From assembly GCA_028293625.1 (NCBI GenBank), contig JAQGOL010000030.1, positions 186,001 to 250,000 on the forward strand: a DNA stretch of 64,000 nt, written 5' to 3'. A model generated the notes under the pieces. That model saw only the letters and a list, made by a program, of their open reading frames with translations, did not search any database and was not told where the DNA came from. Shown here piece after piece: positions 24,671 through 33,791 of this stretch. Source of the stretch: Chthoniobacteraceae bacterium. Lineage in GTDB: Bacteria > Verrucomicrobiota > Verrucomicrobiia > Chthoniobacterales > Chthoniobacteraceae. The stretch's first letter is position 1. Each line of letters opens with the position of its first letter. Position numbers and translations under genes: made by a program.

Positions 24671-26470
24671 ATGAGCGCAAACGCATCGGCCAAATACGCC
24701 ATCGGCATTGATCTCGGCACCACCAACAGCGTCGTCGCATTTACCAGGCTGAGTGATGACTCCCGGGCAGTGGAACTGTTGAGCCTGCCGCAAATTGTCG
24801 CGCCGGCTACTATTGAACCGCGTCCTGCGCTCCCTTCGTTTCTCTATCTGGCGAGCGAAAGCGAGGGTGCAGCCGGCACTTACGATCTGCCTTGGGCAAA
24901 AGGCGCGCGCTTCGCCGTGGGCGAGTTTGCGCGCAAACAATCGGCTGATGTGCCAACGCGCACCGTGGCAAATGCCAAGTCGTGGCTCTGCCATAATCGA
25001 GTCGACCGCCGCCAGCCAATCCTGCCATGGAACGCGCCTGCTGAGGTGCCAAAAATCAGTCCGGTGGAAGCCTCCCGGCGTTACCTGGCTCAGATGGCCG
25101 CCGCATGGAACCACGCGCACGCGGACGCGCCGATCGCCAAACAAAAAGTGGTCCTCACCGTGCCCGCCTCTTTCGATGCGAGCGCTCGCGAATTGACCCG
25201 GGAAGCCGCGCTCGCGGCCGGGCTGCCGGAAAACCTCGTTTTGCTCGAGGAACCACAAGCGGCACTCTACGCATGGCTTGCCGATGCCGGCCAATCGTGG
25301 CGCCGGCAACTCAAAGAAGGCGATACCCTGCTTGTCTGCGATATCGGCGGCGGCACCACCGACTTTTCCCTGATCCGCGTCACTGCCGAGGCGGGTCAGC
25401 TTGAGTTAAAACGGATAGCAGTAGGCAATCACATCCTGGTGGGCGGCGATAACATGGATCTCACCCTTGCCCATTCGGCTCAAAGCGCGTTTGGCGAAAA
25501 AGGAGTGGAAGTCGATCCGTGGCAATCGGTGGCACTCTGGCATGCATGCCGGGCGGCCAAGGAAACCTTGTTGAGCGTGGGCGGACCGCGCACCCAGCCG
25601 GTTGCCATCCTTGGCCGGGGCAAAAAACTCATCGGCGGCACGATTTCGGTCGACCTCGTGCGTGAAACAATCCTTGCCGCGCTGCTCGATGGCTTTTTTC
25701 CTCCCTGCAAATTGAGTGATCAGCCCGCGAGCCGGCGCGCATCGGGTTTTCGCGAGATCGGCCTTCCGTATGAAACCGATGCGGCCATCACACGCCATCT
25801 CGCGCGGTTTTTAACCCAGCAAAGCGGTACCGATTCCGAGACGACCCGTCCCACCCATGTCCTTTTCAACGGCGGCGTGCTCAAGGCGACGGCATTAAGA
25901 GAACGGCTTTTGGAAGTGATTGGTTCCTGGTTTCCAGGCGGCGCGCCGACGGTTCTGGAAGGGAATAACGACTTCGATTTCGCCGTGGCACGCGGGGCCG
26001 CCTATTATGCGGCGGCAAAGGAAGGCAAAGGAATGCGCATCCGGGGCGGCACCGCGCGCTCTTATTATGTCGGCATTGAAACCGCCGGCTTGGCCATCCC
26101 CGGAGCCATGCGTCCCTTGCGCGCTTTGTGCGTGGTCCCTTTTGGTATGGAAGAAGGAACCGAAACCACCGTGCCGGGCGAGGAAATCGGACTCGTGGTC
26201 GGCGAACCCGGCCATTTCCGCTTTTTTGCCTCGGCCGTGCGCAAAGAAGATCAACCCGGCCAGATGCTCAATCGCTGGAGTGAAGACGAATTAACCGAGA
26301 GTGACCCCCTTGAAACCACGCTCAGCGCGGCGGAAGGGGCGGAAGATGGTTTTGTGCCGGTCCATTTTGAATCGCGCATCACCGAGTTGGGAATGCTGGA
26401 GCTTTGGTGCGTCAGCACGGTCAGCGATGAACGGTGGAAGCTCGAATTCAGCGTGCGCGAGGAAACGTAA
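24671..26470 (+). CDS. Non-canonical Hsp70 family chaperone (599 aa)
   Basis: ATG 24671 has AAGGA eight nucleotides upstream. The actin-like ATPase shows phosphate-1 IGIDLGTTNSVVAF (11-24), phosphate-2 CDIGGGTTDFSLI (~222-234) and the adenosine-site LFNGGVLKATALRERL (~398-413). It is longer than a DnaK nucleotide-binding domain because of insertions. About 130 residues of beta-rich sequence follow, but there is no helical lid and no EEVD-type tail, so substrate binding must differ from DnaK. It belongs to the YegD-like lineage found beside DUF2760 genes. Probably acts with the 937-aa Hsp70 encoded 2 kb downstream. Confidence 0.9.
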   Translation: MSANASAKYAIGIDLGTTNSVVAFTRLSDDSRAVELLSLPQIVAPATIEPRPALPSFLYLASESEGAAGTYDLPWAKGARFAVGEFARKQSADVPTRTVANAKSWLCHNRVDRRQPILPWNAPAEVPKISPVEASRRYLAQMAAAWNHAHADAPIAKQKVVLTVPASFDASARELTREAALAAGLPENLVLLEEPQAALYAWLADAGQSWRRQLKEGDTLLVCDIGGGTTDFSLIRVTAEAGQLELKRIAVGNHILVGGDNMDLTLAHSAQSAFGEKGVEVDPWQSVALWHACRAAKETLLSVGGPRTQPVAILGRGKKLIGGTISVDLVRETILAALLDGFFPPCKLSDQPASRRASGFREIGLPYETDAAITRHLARFLTQQSGTDSETTRPTHVLFNGGVLKATALRERLLEVIGSWFPGGAPTVLEGNNDFDFAVARGAAYYAAAKEGKGMRIRGGTARSYYVGIETAGLAIPGAMRPLRALCVVPFGMEEGTETTVPGEEIGLVVGEPGHFRFFASAVRKEDQPGQMLNRWSEDELTESDPLETTLSAAEGAEDGFVPVHFESRITELGMLELWCVSTVSDERWKLEFSVREET

Positions 26471-26529
26471 AGCGCGCTTTTATCCGCAGCGTTAAAAGAG
26501 ACCGCAGGAAAGGCAGATCACGCATCCTG

Positions 26530-27189
26530 TCATGGCGTTTTAGCAGGCTCGGGTGCTTCGGCCGTTTCAAGATGCGGCATTGAAGAGATAAATGCCTCGG
26601 CAAAGTCCGCCGGATCCTCCGGACCCGTGCTTCTAAAGAGGAAAAGCCACCCATTCATCCACCAAAGCCGCGCATGTTCATTTCCACTGGCAACGACATG
26701 GGTGCGGTTTCCAATCGTAATGACCGAATGCGTGTTGTTGACGGTAAATGTGACGTGATCATTGAGATGTGTCGTTGTTCGTGAGCCAAGTTTCGCCACC
26801 AGCGAATCCGTCGCCGTTTTGATCAACCCAGCCTTCTCCGTCTCATTGACTGCAAAGATTGTGACCTGCACAGCGCGGCCGTTTGGATTGCTGTAGCTCC
26901 CTGAAACGCCGGGGCGCGGCAAATCGAGTTCAGGAACCGGATCCACCCTGAATACCGCGCCCCGCGTCCAATCGCCCGCCTTGGATGGGAACCAACTTTC
27001 CTGAATATTCTCCGCAGGCGGCTGCCAGCTGTTTTCAATCGCAGAAAGCCGCTTCGATTCCGCCACCTGCGCGGTGAACCATCCTTTCCCCCTTCTCACG
27101 AGATACGGCGATGCGATAACCAACGTTCCAATCGCAACAGCAATCACTAAGAGGACGACGCCGCACCCGATGAGAATTTTCTGTTTCAT
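26530..27189 (-). CDS. Membrane-anchored hypothetical protein
   Basis: A 219-aa protein with one strong N-terminal helix (ILIGCGVVLLVIAVAIGTLVI) and an extracytoplasmic domain of ~185 residues that I do not recognise. It is rich in Thr, Asn and Val with beta-like alternation (HLNDHVTFTVNNTHSVITIG) and contains SWFPSKAGDWTRGAVFRVDP. It is the only minus-strand gene inside the Hsp70 island and is convergent with the first Hsp70 gene (60 nt between stops). Nothing links it functionally to the chaperones. Confidence 0.65.
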   Translation of the reverse strand: MKQKILIGCGVVLLVIAVAIGTLVIASPYLVRRGKGWFTAQVAESKRLSAIENSWQPPAENIQESWFPSKAGDWTRGAVFRVDPVPELDLPRPGVSGSYSNPNGRAVQVTIFAVNETEKAGLIKTATDSLVAKLGSRTTTHLNDHVTFTVNNTHSVITIGNRTHVVASGNEHARLWWMNGWLFLFRSTGPEDPADFAEAFISSMPHLETAEAPEPAKTP

Positions 27190-27719
27190 TCAAAGCCCGG
27201 CCTATCGCGCAGGAAGCCGAATGTCGATTGAAAGGCACGCAACGGCATTGCAACTTTCCCGCAAAGAAAGCCATTGGCGCAGCGGAAAGCGGCAAATGGC
27301 AAATCGCGCCACGGCTTACGAACGGCAACTTGGAAATTGCTGCTCAACGAAGAGCAGAAAGCCGTTTCAAATCGCGGTTTTAGTGTGCAAATCGGGCATT
27401 ACACCGCGTCAGTTCGATGCAACCCTGCGCCAGATGACTGATTAAGGCTTCAAACAGCGGATTCCCTGCGTCAGACGAGCCCGGAAGCATATAAATCGGG
27501 CATTAGGTGGGATAAGCGCGCCGTTTGAACGCGTCTGCTGCACTTTTACCCGCGTCAACGTCGAGCGCGTGGCATCGGAAAACGTTTTGAGGAAACAAAT
27601 CAAGGGTTATCCCTGATCTACGGGTCGTCTCTCTGTTCACCCTAGGATTTATGAACGGACATGCTCATTCTTTGGCTGCTCTCACAACGCTTGATCAATT
27701 CACTTAAAGAATTCCCTTC
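27190..27719. other. 530-nt intergenic region with a direct repeat
   Basis: No open frame here has protein-like composition. The region separates a minus-strand gene from a plus-strand gene, so it should hold two promoters. The 13-mer AAATCGGGCATTA occurs twice in the same orientation (27389-27401 and 27493-27505, 104 nt apart). I cannot assign a regulator or an RNA gene. Confidence 0.5.
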
Positions 27720-28454
27720 ATGAACAATCACGAGACCCGCCGATACGACTCTTTTACCCGTGTCCGTGCGTTTGGCTTGAATCATTCGGAGGATTTCCTG
27801 CCGGCAAGCAAGGCAGGCGGTCACTTTTCCAATGTTGCACGGATCATCAAGGAGCTGGAGGCAGCCAGACTTGCCCAGCACGCCAACGGATTGCATTCCA
27901 CAGAACCGCTGGCGGAACGGCTGCGGTTGATGTTGCAGGATCTAACCCGCACAGCGCGCGCCATCGCCCAGGATGAGCCGGGATTTGCTGATCCTTTCCG
28001 GCCGCCTGAAAATGCGGGCCAGAGCGCCCTTCTTGCCGCAGTGGACGCCATCCTCCTGAAACTGCTTGAAGCACCCGATGACACGAAAGCGATCAAAGCT
28101 GCCAAAGCCGCTTTGATTGCCCGGTTTGTTCAGCACGAGATGCCGGCCGATTTTGTCACGCGCATCGCCGCCGACCGCGCCGCCATTAACAGTGCAAAAG
28201 CTGCCCAGGAAAGCGGTGAAAATGAAACGGTGCAAAGCACGGCCGCAGTCGGACGACTGGTGCGGGATGGAACAAAGGAAGTCATCTATCTCGATGCGAT
28301 TGTGCGGAACAAATACGCACGCAATCCCGATAAACTGCGGGCATGGATAAGCGCAAGCCATGTGGAACGCCCCAGGCGGCTCTCAAAAAAACTGCCGCAA
28401 GCGAGCGTCTCCGCTCTCATTGCCGGGCCGCTCGAGCAGGAAGTGATTTCATAA
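27720..28454 (+). CDS. Uncharacterised protein of a soil-bacterial family (VRxFG type)
   Basis: The 244-aa protein is all-helical and soluble. It begins MNNHETRRYDSFTRVRAFGL. Its middle has RTARAIAQDEPGFADPF, and the tail has VIYLDAIVRNKYARNPDKLR. From memory, this pattern (R.-.-F.RVR.FG at the start, a GF..-F segment, and LD.IV.N near the end) recurs in uncharacterised proteins of Acidobacteria and Verrucomicrobiota. No catalytic motif is visible. It sits 88 nt before the second Hsp70 gene on the same strand, but its wide occurrence elsewhere argues against a dedicated chaperone role. Confidence 0.7.
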   Translation: MNNHETRRYDSFTRVRAFGLNHSEDFLPASKAGGHFSNVARIIKELEAARLAQHANGLHSTEPLAERLRLMLQDLTRTARAIAQDEPGFADPFRPPENAGQSALLAAVDAILLKLLEAPDDTKAIKAAKAALIARFVQHEMPADFVTRIAADRAAINSAKAAQESGENETVQSTAAVGRLVRDGTKEVIYLDAIVRNKYARNPDKLRAWISASHVERPRRLSKKLPQASVSALIAGPLEQEVIS

Positions 28455-28541
28455 GCGATTGCGGAATCGGGAGGCGCGTTTTTACGCTGTGAAGCTTTAC
28501 AAAGGGATGAGAACCCTTCGGACTCCGGAAAAGAGAACGCT

Positions 28542-31355
28542 TTGTCCCTCGAAACGCCTCACTCCCCTACCAGCACCGCGCGATTTGTTGTCGGGATTGA
28601 TCTCGGCACGACAAATTCAGCGGTTGCATACGTCGAGACGGAGAAGGGGGCGATCCGCACTTTCACGATCCCGCAACTCGTCGCGCCGGGCGAGATCGAG
28701 GCGCGGGAAACCTTGCCATCGTTTCATTACGAGCCGGCTGAATCGGAATTCAGCACATTGCGTTTGCCGTGGGAAACGGGTCAGGCCGCCGGGCACGTCG
28801 TTGGCGTCTTTGCCCGGGATCACGGCGCGGTTGTCCCGGGACGCCTGGTTGTCTCAGCCAAATCGTGGCTTTCCCATTCGGGAGTGGATCGGACCGCGGA
28901 CCTTCTGCCCTGGCACAGCGGGCCCGGAGTGAGAAAAATTTCACCGGGAGAAGCGAGCGCGCGTTATCTGGGCCATATCCGGGCGGCTTGGAATCATCGC
29001 TGGCCGGATGAACCGCTCGAAAAGCAGGAGGTGATCATCACGATTCCCGCTTCCTTTGATGAAGTGGCGCGGGAACTGACCGTGGCGGCCGCACGCCGGG
29101 CCGGATTGCCGCGCGTGGTTCTTTTGGAAGAACCGCAAGCCGCTTTCTACGCGTGGGTGGAGGCAAACGGCAAGGAATGGGACAAAAAACTCCACGCGGG
29201 CCAGACGATCCTGGTCTGTGACATCGGCGGCGGCACTTCGGATTTCACCCTGATCGAGGTGCGTCGCGGCAAGGGCCGCCAGGTGCGCTTTCACCGGGTG
29301 GCAGTTGGCAACCATCTGATCCTGGGAGGCGACAATCTTGATCTCGCCCTGGCCGGTTTTGTTGAGAATCGTTTGCGGGAGAACAATCCGCGCCTTGGCC
29401 AGCTTGAGCCGCGTCAATGGAGCGTGCTGGTGCGCCGCTGCCAGCAGGCGAAGGAGATATTGCTTGGAAATTCCGCGCCTGAGCGGCTGACATTGAGCGT
29501 GCCGGCTGCCGGGTCAAAGTTGATCGGCGGCGCGTTGCAGATTGAGATCACACGCGAGGAAGTCGCCACGTTGCTTGTGGATGGTTTTCTTCCATTCACA
29601 AGTTTTGATGAAGAGCCGATTAAACGGAGCTCCGGGTTCCAGGAATTCGGCCTCCCTTACGCTGCCGACCCGGCGATCACACGTTATCTGGCCGCTTTTT
29701 TGAAAAAGCAGGGCCACACTTCAGAACACGGCACGGCGGCAGCCGAAGAAAATGCCCGGCCTGACGTGATTCTTCTCAATGGCGGACTGTTTGAATCGCC
29801 ATTGATGCGCCAGCGGCTTCTCGACGTGCTCGGCGCGTGGTTTGATCGACCGGAGCATCCGTGGAGCCCGGTCATTTTGGAAAACCAGCGGCTTGATCTC
29901 GCTGTTGCATACGGAGCGGCACAGTTTGGGATGGTCCGGCGCGGCGCCGGGTCCCGGATCTCGGGAGGTGTTGCGCGTTCTTATTACATTGGCGTAAAAA
30001 AGCGGAATGAAGAGACCGCCGCAGTTTGCCTGGTGCCCGCGGGATTGGAGGAAGGCGAGACGGTTGACCTTTTAAATCAACGCTTTGAGCTTCTGGTGCG
30101 GCAACCGGCCGAATTCCCGCTTTATCTCTCGAGTGTGCGGACCGGCGATGCACCCGGGGCCATGGTGCCGGTGAATTCCGAGGAATTTTCCGCGCTGCCA
30201 CCGATCCGGACGGCGTTACGGGCAAAAAATGAGGAAGCCGGGACGGTATCGGTCTTTTTGCACGCGCGTCTGACCGAAATCGGCACATTGGAAGTCTGGT
30301 GCAGCGAAGCGGAGGGCACGCGAAAGTGGAGGCTTCAGTTTGACGTGCGCGCGGCCAATCGGAGTGGCATCCAGCCGGCATCAACAGGGCAGGAGGCTGT
30401 GTTGCTCGATGAAGAATCGATAAAACGGTGCGTGGATTTGATCGAGCAAACCTTCAGCCCTGGTTCGCCGCCGGCGCTCGCGGAATCGCTCGTTAAACGG
30501 ATGGAGGAAATCACCAATGCCGCGGGCGCGGGCAATCGCCTCGATTGGTCCCCCGCCCTGCTCCGGCGTTTCTGGGATGAACTGCTGCAGGCTGAGCCCG
30601 GTCGCGCATTAAGCCCCATTCATGAAGCGCGCTGGCTCAATTTGCTCGGGTTTTCGCTCCGCCCGGGATACGGCGTCGCGGTGGACGACTGGCGGGTGGC
30701 GCAGACGTGGCGGCTGGCGACGCAGGAGCGTAAAGTCGTCCATTTGCGCAATGAATTATGCGGGGCGGAATGGTGGGTATTGTGGCGGCGCATCGCGGGC
30801 GGCCTCAATGCGGGCCAGCAAAAAACGCTGGCCGATCCGCTCATCGCGCAATTGAAAAAAAGCCACTCGCGTCTTCCCTGGGGCTCCCATGAAACGGCCG
30901 AGGTCTGGCGAATGCTCGGCGCCTTTGAATTGCTCGATGCCAGCGTAAAGATTCTCCTGGGCGGGATCCTTTTGGGCCAGATCAAAGAAAACATGGCAGC
31001 CTCCCGTGCATTTCTTTGGACGCTTGGCCGGTTCGGCGCGCGGGTGCCGATGTATGGGCCGCTTAACACGGTGATTCCGCCTGAAATCGTCGAAAAATGG
31101 GTCGAAGAAGCCGGTGCGCGAAGACCCGATGCTGCGCGCGAAGAACTTTTTTTCGCGCTCACGCAAATGAGCCGGCTGACCGGGGATCGCTATCGCGACA
31201 TTTCCGAGCCGATTCGCGAATGGGTCATTCATGCGATGCGGGGCGCTCCGGAACGTTATCTGGAACTCATCAGAACCGGCGGTCTGCTGCAGGAAGACGA
31301 GCAGAACCTGGCATTTGGCGAAGCGCTTCCGCATGGGTTGCAGGTGAGCGCTTAA
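28542..31355 (+). CDS. Giant Hsp70 with C-terminal DUF3731-like domain (937 aa)
   Basis: Starts at TTG 28542, after GGAAAAGAG. The ATPase has VVGIDLGTTNSAVAYV (16-31), CDIGGGTSDFTLIEV (~227-241) and LLNGGLFESPLMRQRLLDVL (~411-430). It is closely parallel to the 599-aa Hsp70 along its first ~600 residues. A further ~320 helical residues follow (Trp/Arg-rich, for example WSPALLRRFWDELLQ and EARWLNLLGFSLRPGYG), corresponding to the DUF3731 C-terminus of such proteins. It lacks a DnaK lid. The pair of an Hsp70 without tail and one with a long tail, next to DUF2760, suggests a dedicated two-Hsp70 machine. Confidence 0.9.
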   Translation: MSLETPHSPTSTARFVVGIDLGTTNSAVAYVETEKGAIRTFTIPQLVAPGEIEARETLPSFHYEPAESEFSTLRLPWETGQAAGHVVGVFARDHGAVVPGRLVVSAKSWLSHSGVDRTADLLPWHSGPGVRKISPGEASARYLGHIRAAWNHRWPDEPLEKQEVIITIPASFDEVARELTVAAARRAGLPRVVLLEEPQAAFYAWVEANGKEWDKKLHAGQTILVCDIGGGTSDFTLIEVRRGKGRQVRFHRVAVGNHLILGGDNLDLALAGFVENRLRENNPRLGQLEPRQWSVLVRRCQQAKEILLGNSAPERLTLSVPAAGSKLIGGALQIEITREEVATLLVDGFLPFTSFDEEPIKRSSGFQEFGLPYAADPAITRYLAAFLKKQGHTSEHGTAAAEENARPDVILLNGGLFESPLMRQRLLDVLGAWFDRPEHPWSPVILENQRLDLAVAYGAAQFGMVRRGAGSRISGGVARSYYIGVKKRNEETAAVCLVPAGLEEGETVDLLNQRFELLVRQPAEFPLYLSSVRTGDAPGAMVPVNSEEFSALPPIRTALRAKNEEAGTVSVFLHARLTEIGTLEVWCSEAEGTRKWRLQFDVRAANRSGIQPASTGQEAVLLDEESIKRCVDLIEQTFSPGSPPALAESLVKRMEEITNAAGAGNRLDWSPALLRRFWDELLQAEPGRALSPIHEARWLNLLGFSLRPGYGVAVDDWRVAQTWRLATQERKVVHLRNELCGAEWWVLWRRIAGGLNAGQQKTLADPLIAQLKKSHSRLPWGSHETAEVWRMLGAFELLDASVKILLGGILLGQIKENMAASRAFLWTLGRFGARVPMYGPLNTVIPPEIVEKWVEEAGARRPDAAREELFFALTQMSRLTGDRYRDISEPIREWVIHAMRGAPERYLELIRTGGLLQEDEQNLAFGEALPHGLQVSA

Positions 31356-31407
31356 ACGCGTTTTTTGTCGCGATGAAGGCAAGGGTCGCTGAGAACGTAT
31401 CCCCTTC

Positions 31408-32313
31408 ATGCATCCACGCCTCCGCACCTGGCTTCAGCTCTTTCGCGCCCCGAACCTTTTCACAGTCCCCGGCGACCCATTGGCCGGGTTTCTTATCGCA
31501 AACTATGGAGTGCTTTCGATTGAAATGCTCTTCGTCATTGGAGCGAGCCTCTGCTTTTACGCAGCTGGCCTGCTCGACAATGATCTCGCCGATTTAGCCG
31601 AAGATCGCGCTGAACGTCCAAACAGGCCATTGCCCAGCGGCGCAGCCACGATCCGCTCGGTCTGGATCGCGACATGCGGGCTGACTCTCCTCGGTTTGTT
31701 CCTGTGCGTTTTGGCCGGGGGCCGGGCTCCCGTGGTCGGCTGCGCAATCGTCGTCGCCGTGGGCCTTTACAATCACGGGGTGAAGCGCGTGCCGGTTCTC
31801 GGCGCCCTCAACATGGGTCTCTGCCGCGCATTAAGCGTGATTCTGGGCGCAAGCACGGTCCCGGTCGCAGTATTTCCCAGAGAAGCGATTGCAGCAGCGA
31901 CGGTGATCGGGCTTTTCATCGCGGCGGTGACCAACCTCGCACGATTCGAGACACGTGTTGCAACTCCGCTAACGGCGAAATGGCTCCCTCCCCTCGTTTT
32001 ATTATGCAGTTGGTTTGCGGCGTGGATTTGCATCTCCGTGCGGACGCCCGATCTTTTTTTACTTCATACCATGACATTCCAGGGGCTGTTGGCATGCGCG
32101 ATGGCCTTAAGCATCACCATTGCCGCGGGTTTGACACGCAAAATTTCGCCCGCGCCTGTGCCGCCATCGATCGGCAAATTCATTCGTCTTCTGTTGCTGA
32201 TCCAGGCGGCGTTTTGCGCGCACACAGGCACAAAGGGGCTTATAATCGCCGGGTTTCTGCTGGCGCTTTATCCAATCAGCCGCGCCGTGGGGAAACGCTT
32301 TTACGCGAGCTAA
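31408..32313 (+). CDS. eboC: UbiA-family prenyltransferase, EboC-like
   Basis: A 301-aa, eight- to nine-helix protein with the UbiA motif NDLADLAED (58-66) extending to RPNRPLPSG. The second Asp-rich motif of UbiA enzymes is replaced by NLARFETR after FIAAVT, a feature I associate with EboC rather than UbiA or MenA. It would transfer a prenyl chain from a diphosphate to an unknown acceptor in the inner membrane. The ebo identity rests mainly on context: an EboF-like phosphodiesterase and an EboD-like dehydroquinate synthase follow on the same strand. Confidence 0.75.
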   Translation: MHPRLRTWLQLFRAPNLFTVPGDPLAGFLIANYGVLSIEMLFVIGASLCFYAAGLLDNDLADLAEDRAERPNRPLPSGAATIRSVWIATCGLTLLGLFLCVLAGGRAPVVGCAIVVAVGLYNHGVKRVPVLGALNMGLCRALSVILGASTVPVAVFPREAIAAATVIGLFIAAVTNLARFETRVATPLTAKWLPPLVLLCSWFAAWICISVRTPDLFLLHTMTFQGLLACAMALSITIAAGLTRKISPAPVPPSIGKFIRLLLLIQAAFCAHTGTKGLIIAGFLLALYPISRAVGKRFYAS

Positions 32314-32507
32314 AGCCTGCAACCCGGTTCTGGTGCAATTTGGATATTCAGAGCGGCACGGCGGGGGAGACGGGCGTTTTCACGGCAAACCCGGCCATAA
32401 ACACCACAAACGCTTTCCTCTTAGACAATATTTCCCAAGGGGCTGCGGGCACTCGCCATTTGAAAAAATCGTGCTTCTCTTGTCGTCCCCCAATCGCCCT
32501 GACCACT

Positions 32508-33791
32508 GTGCCTACCTCGAAAAAGCTTCTTATTGTCGACATCGCCGCGTTCGGATCGAACATGGTTTCCCATCTGCCGGAGTTCCAATCCGCGCAGACC
32601 TTCTTTCCGGCTGTCACCAGCGTATTTCAGGCCGGATTCCGCACGGGAGTCGAGGTTGGGGGGCATGGATTGGTGGCAAACGGCCTTTTCTTTCGCGATT
32701 TGAACAAGGTGCTCTTCTGGGAGCAATCGAGCGCGCTGGTGCAAGGCCCGCGCATCTGGGATGCCTTCCGGGCACGGGGAAAAACGGTTGGGATGATGTT
32801 CTGGCAGCAGAGCATGGGCGAAAAGGTCGATTTGGTGGTGACCCCTGCCCCGATCCATAAGCACAGCGGCGGGATGATCCAGGCATGTTACACGCAGCCC
32901 GCTTCGCTTGAAGCGCGGCTTAATGAAACGATCGGCCGTTCATTTAATCTGATGAATTACTGGGGGCCACTGGCCAACTACAAGTCGAGTGACTGGATTG
33001 TAGACGCGACCTGCGCCGTCATGGGGATGCCCGATGTGGCGCCTGATCTGCTGCTCACTTACATCCCGCATCTTGACTACGATCTGCAACGGTACGGCCC
33101 AAACAGCGAGCAGGCAAAAAAAGCGCTCGATGTGCTCCTTGGCCATCTGACCCGGATCAAGGCCGCGTGCCGCGACTTCGGCTACGACTGGATTTTTGTC
33201 GGTGATTACGCGATTGAACAGGTTAAGCGCGGCGCGATTTTCCCCAACCGTGCGTTGCGGGAAGCCGGGCTCTTTTCAGTGCGCGACATTCGCTCGATGG
33301 ATTACACCGATTTTTTTACAAGCGGCGCGTTTGCCGTGGTGGATCATCAGGTGGCCCACGTCTATTGCCGCGATGCGGACTCGACCCGGCGCGCGGCCAT
33401 GGTGCTCAAAACGTTGCCCGGCGTGACCGAGGTCCTTGATAAGGAAGCACAGGCGGCTCGCGGTTTGGCGCATGCCCGCAGCGGAGATCTCCTGATTGTG
33501 GCCGAGGATGGCGCCTGGTTTGCCTATCCATGGTTTGAAAAGGATCATGCGCCTGATTACGCCAGCCACGTTGATATCCACAACAAACCCGGATACGACC
33601 CGTGCGAACTTTTCTTCGGCTGGCCCCCATTGAGCGTTAGTTTCGACACCTCAAAAATCCGCGGATCGCATGGAAATAACGGCGCCGGGTATGAAATTGC
33701 CTGGTCCTCGTCGCTCGCTTTTGCAGAGAAACCCCAAAACGCCCTCGATCTGGTGCGCGCGACCGAGCGCTGGATGGAAGCTCAGCCATGA
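32508..33791 (+). CDS. eboF: Alkaline-phosphatase superfamily protein, EboF-like
   Basis: GTG 32508 gives 427 aa. Metal and catalytic elements of nucleotide pyrophosphatase-type phosphodiesterases can be followed: Asp11 in LLIVDIAAF, candidate nucleophile Thr37 in FPAVTSVFQAGFRTG, HGLVANGLFFRDLNKVLFW, a YIPHLDYDLQRYGP metal site (~182-195) and DHQVAHVY late. The HGLVANG...FW and DHQVAHVY blocks fit EboF-type proteins. No signal peptide, so it is probably cytoplasmic. It overlaps the next gene by 4 nt. The frame extends upstream through 31674 inside eboC, which is not credible. Confidence 0.75.
   Translation: MPTSKKLLIVDIAAFGSNMVSHLPEFQSAQTFFPAVTSVFQAGFRTGVEVGGHGLVANGLFFRDLNKVLFWEQSSALVQGPRIWDAFRARGKTVGMMFWQQSMGEKVDLVVTPAPIHKHSGGMIQACYTQPASLEARLNETIGRSFNLMNYWGPLANYKSSDWIVDATCAVMGMPDVAPDLLLTYIPHLDYDLQRYGPNSEQAKKALDVLLGHLTRIKAACRDFGYDWIFVGDYAIEQVKRGAIFPNRALREAGLFSVRDIRSMDYTDFFTSGAFAVVDHQVAHVYCRDADSTRRAAMVLKTLPGVTEVLDKEAQAARGLAHARSGDLLIVAEDGAWFAYPWFEKDHAPDYASHVDIHNKPGYDPCELFFGWPPLSVSFDTSKIRGSHGNNGAGYEIAWSSSLAFAEKPQNALDLVRATERWMEAQP

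Noticed and set aside
31674-32507. Long N-terminal extension of the EboF-like frame
   Set aside because: It lies out of frame inside the eboC gene and is Arg/Gly/Ser-rich; the conserved domain begins at the GTG at 32508.
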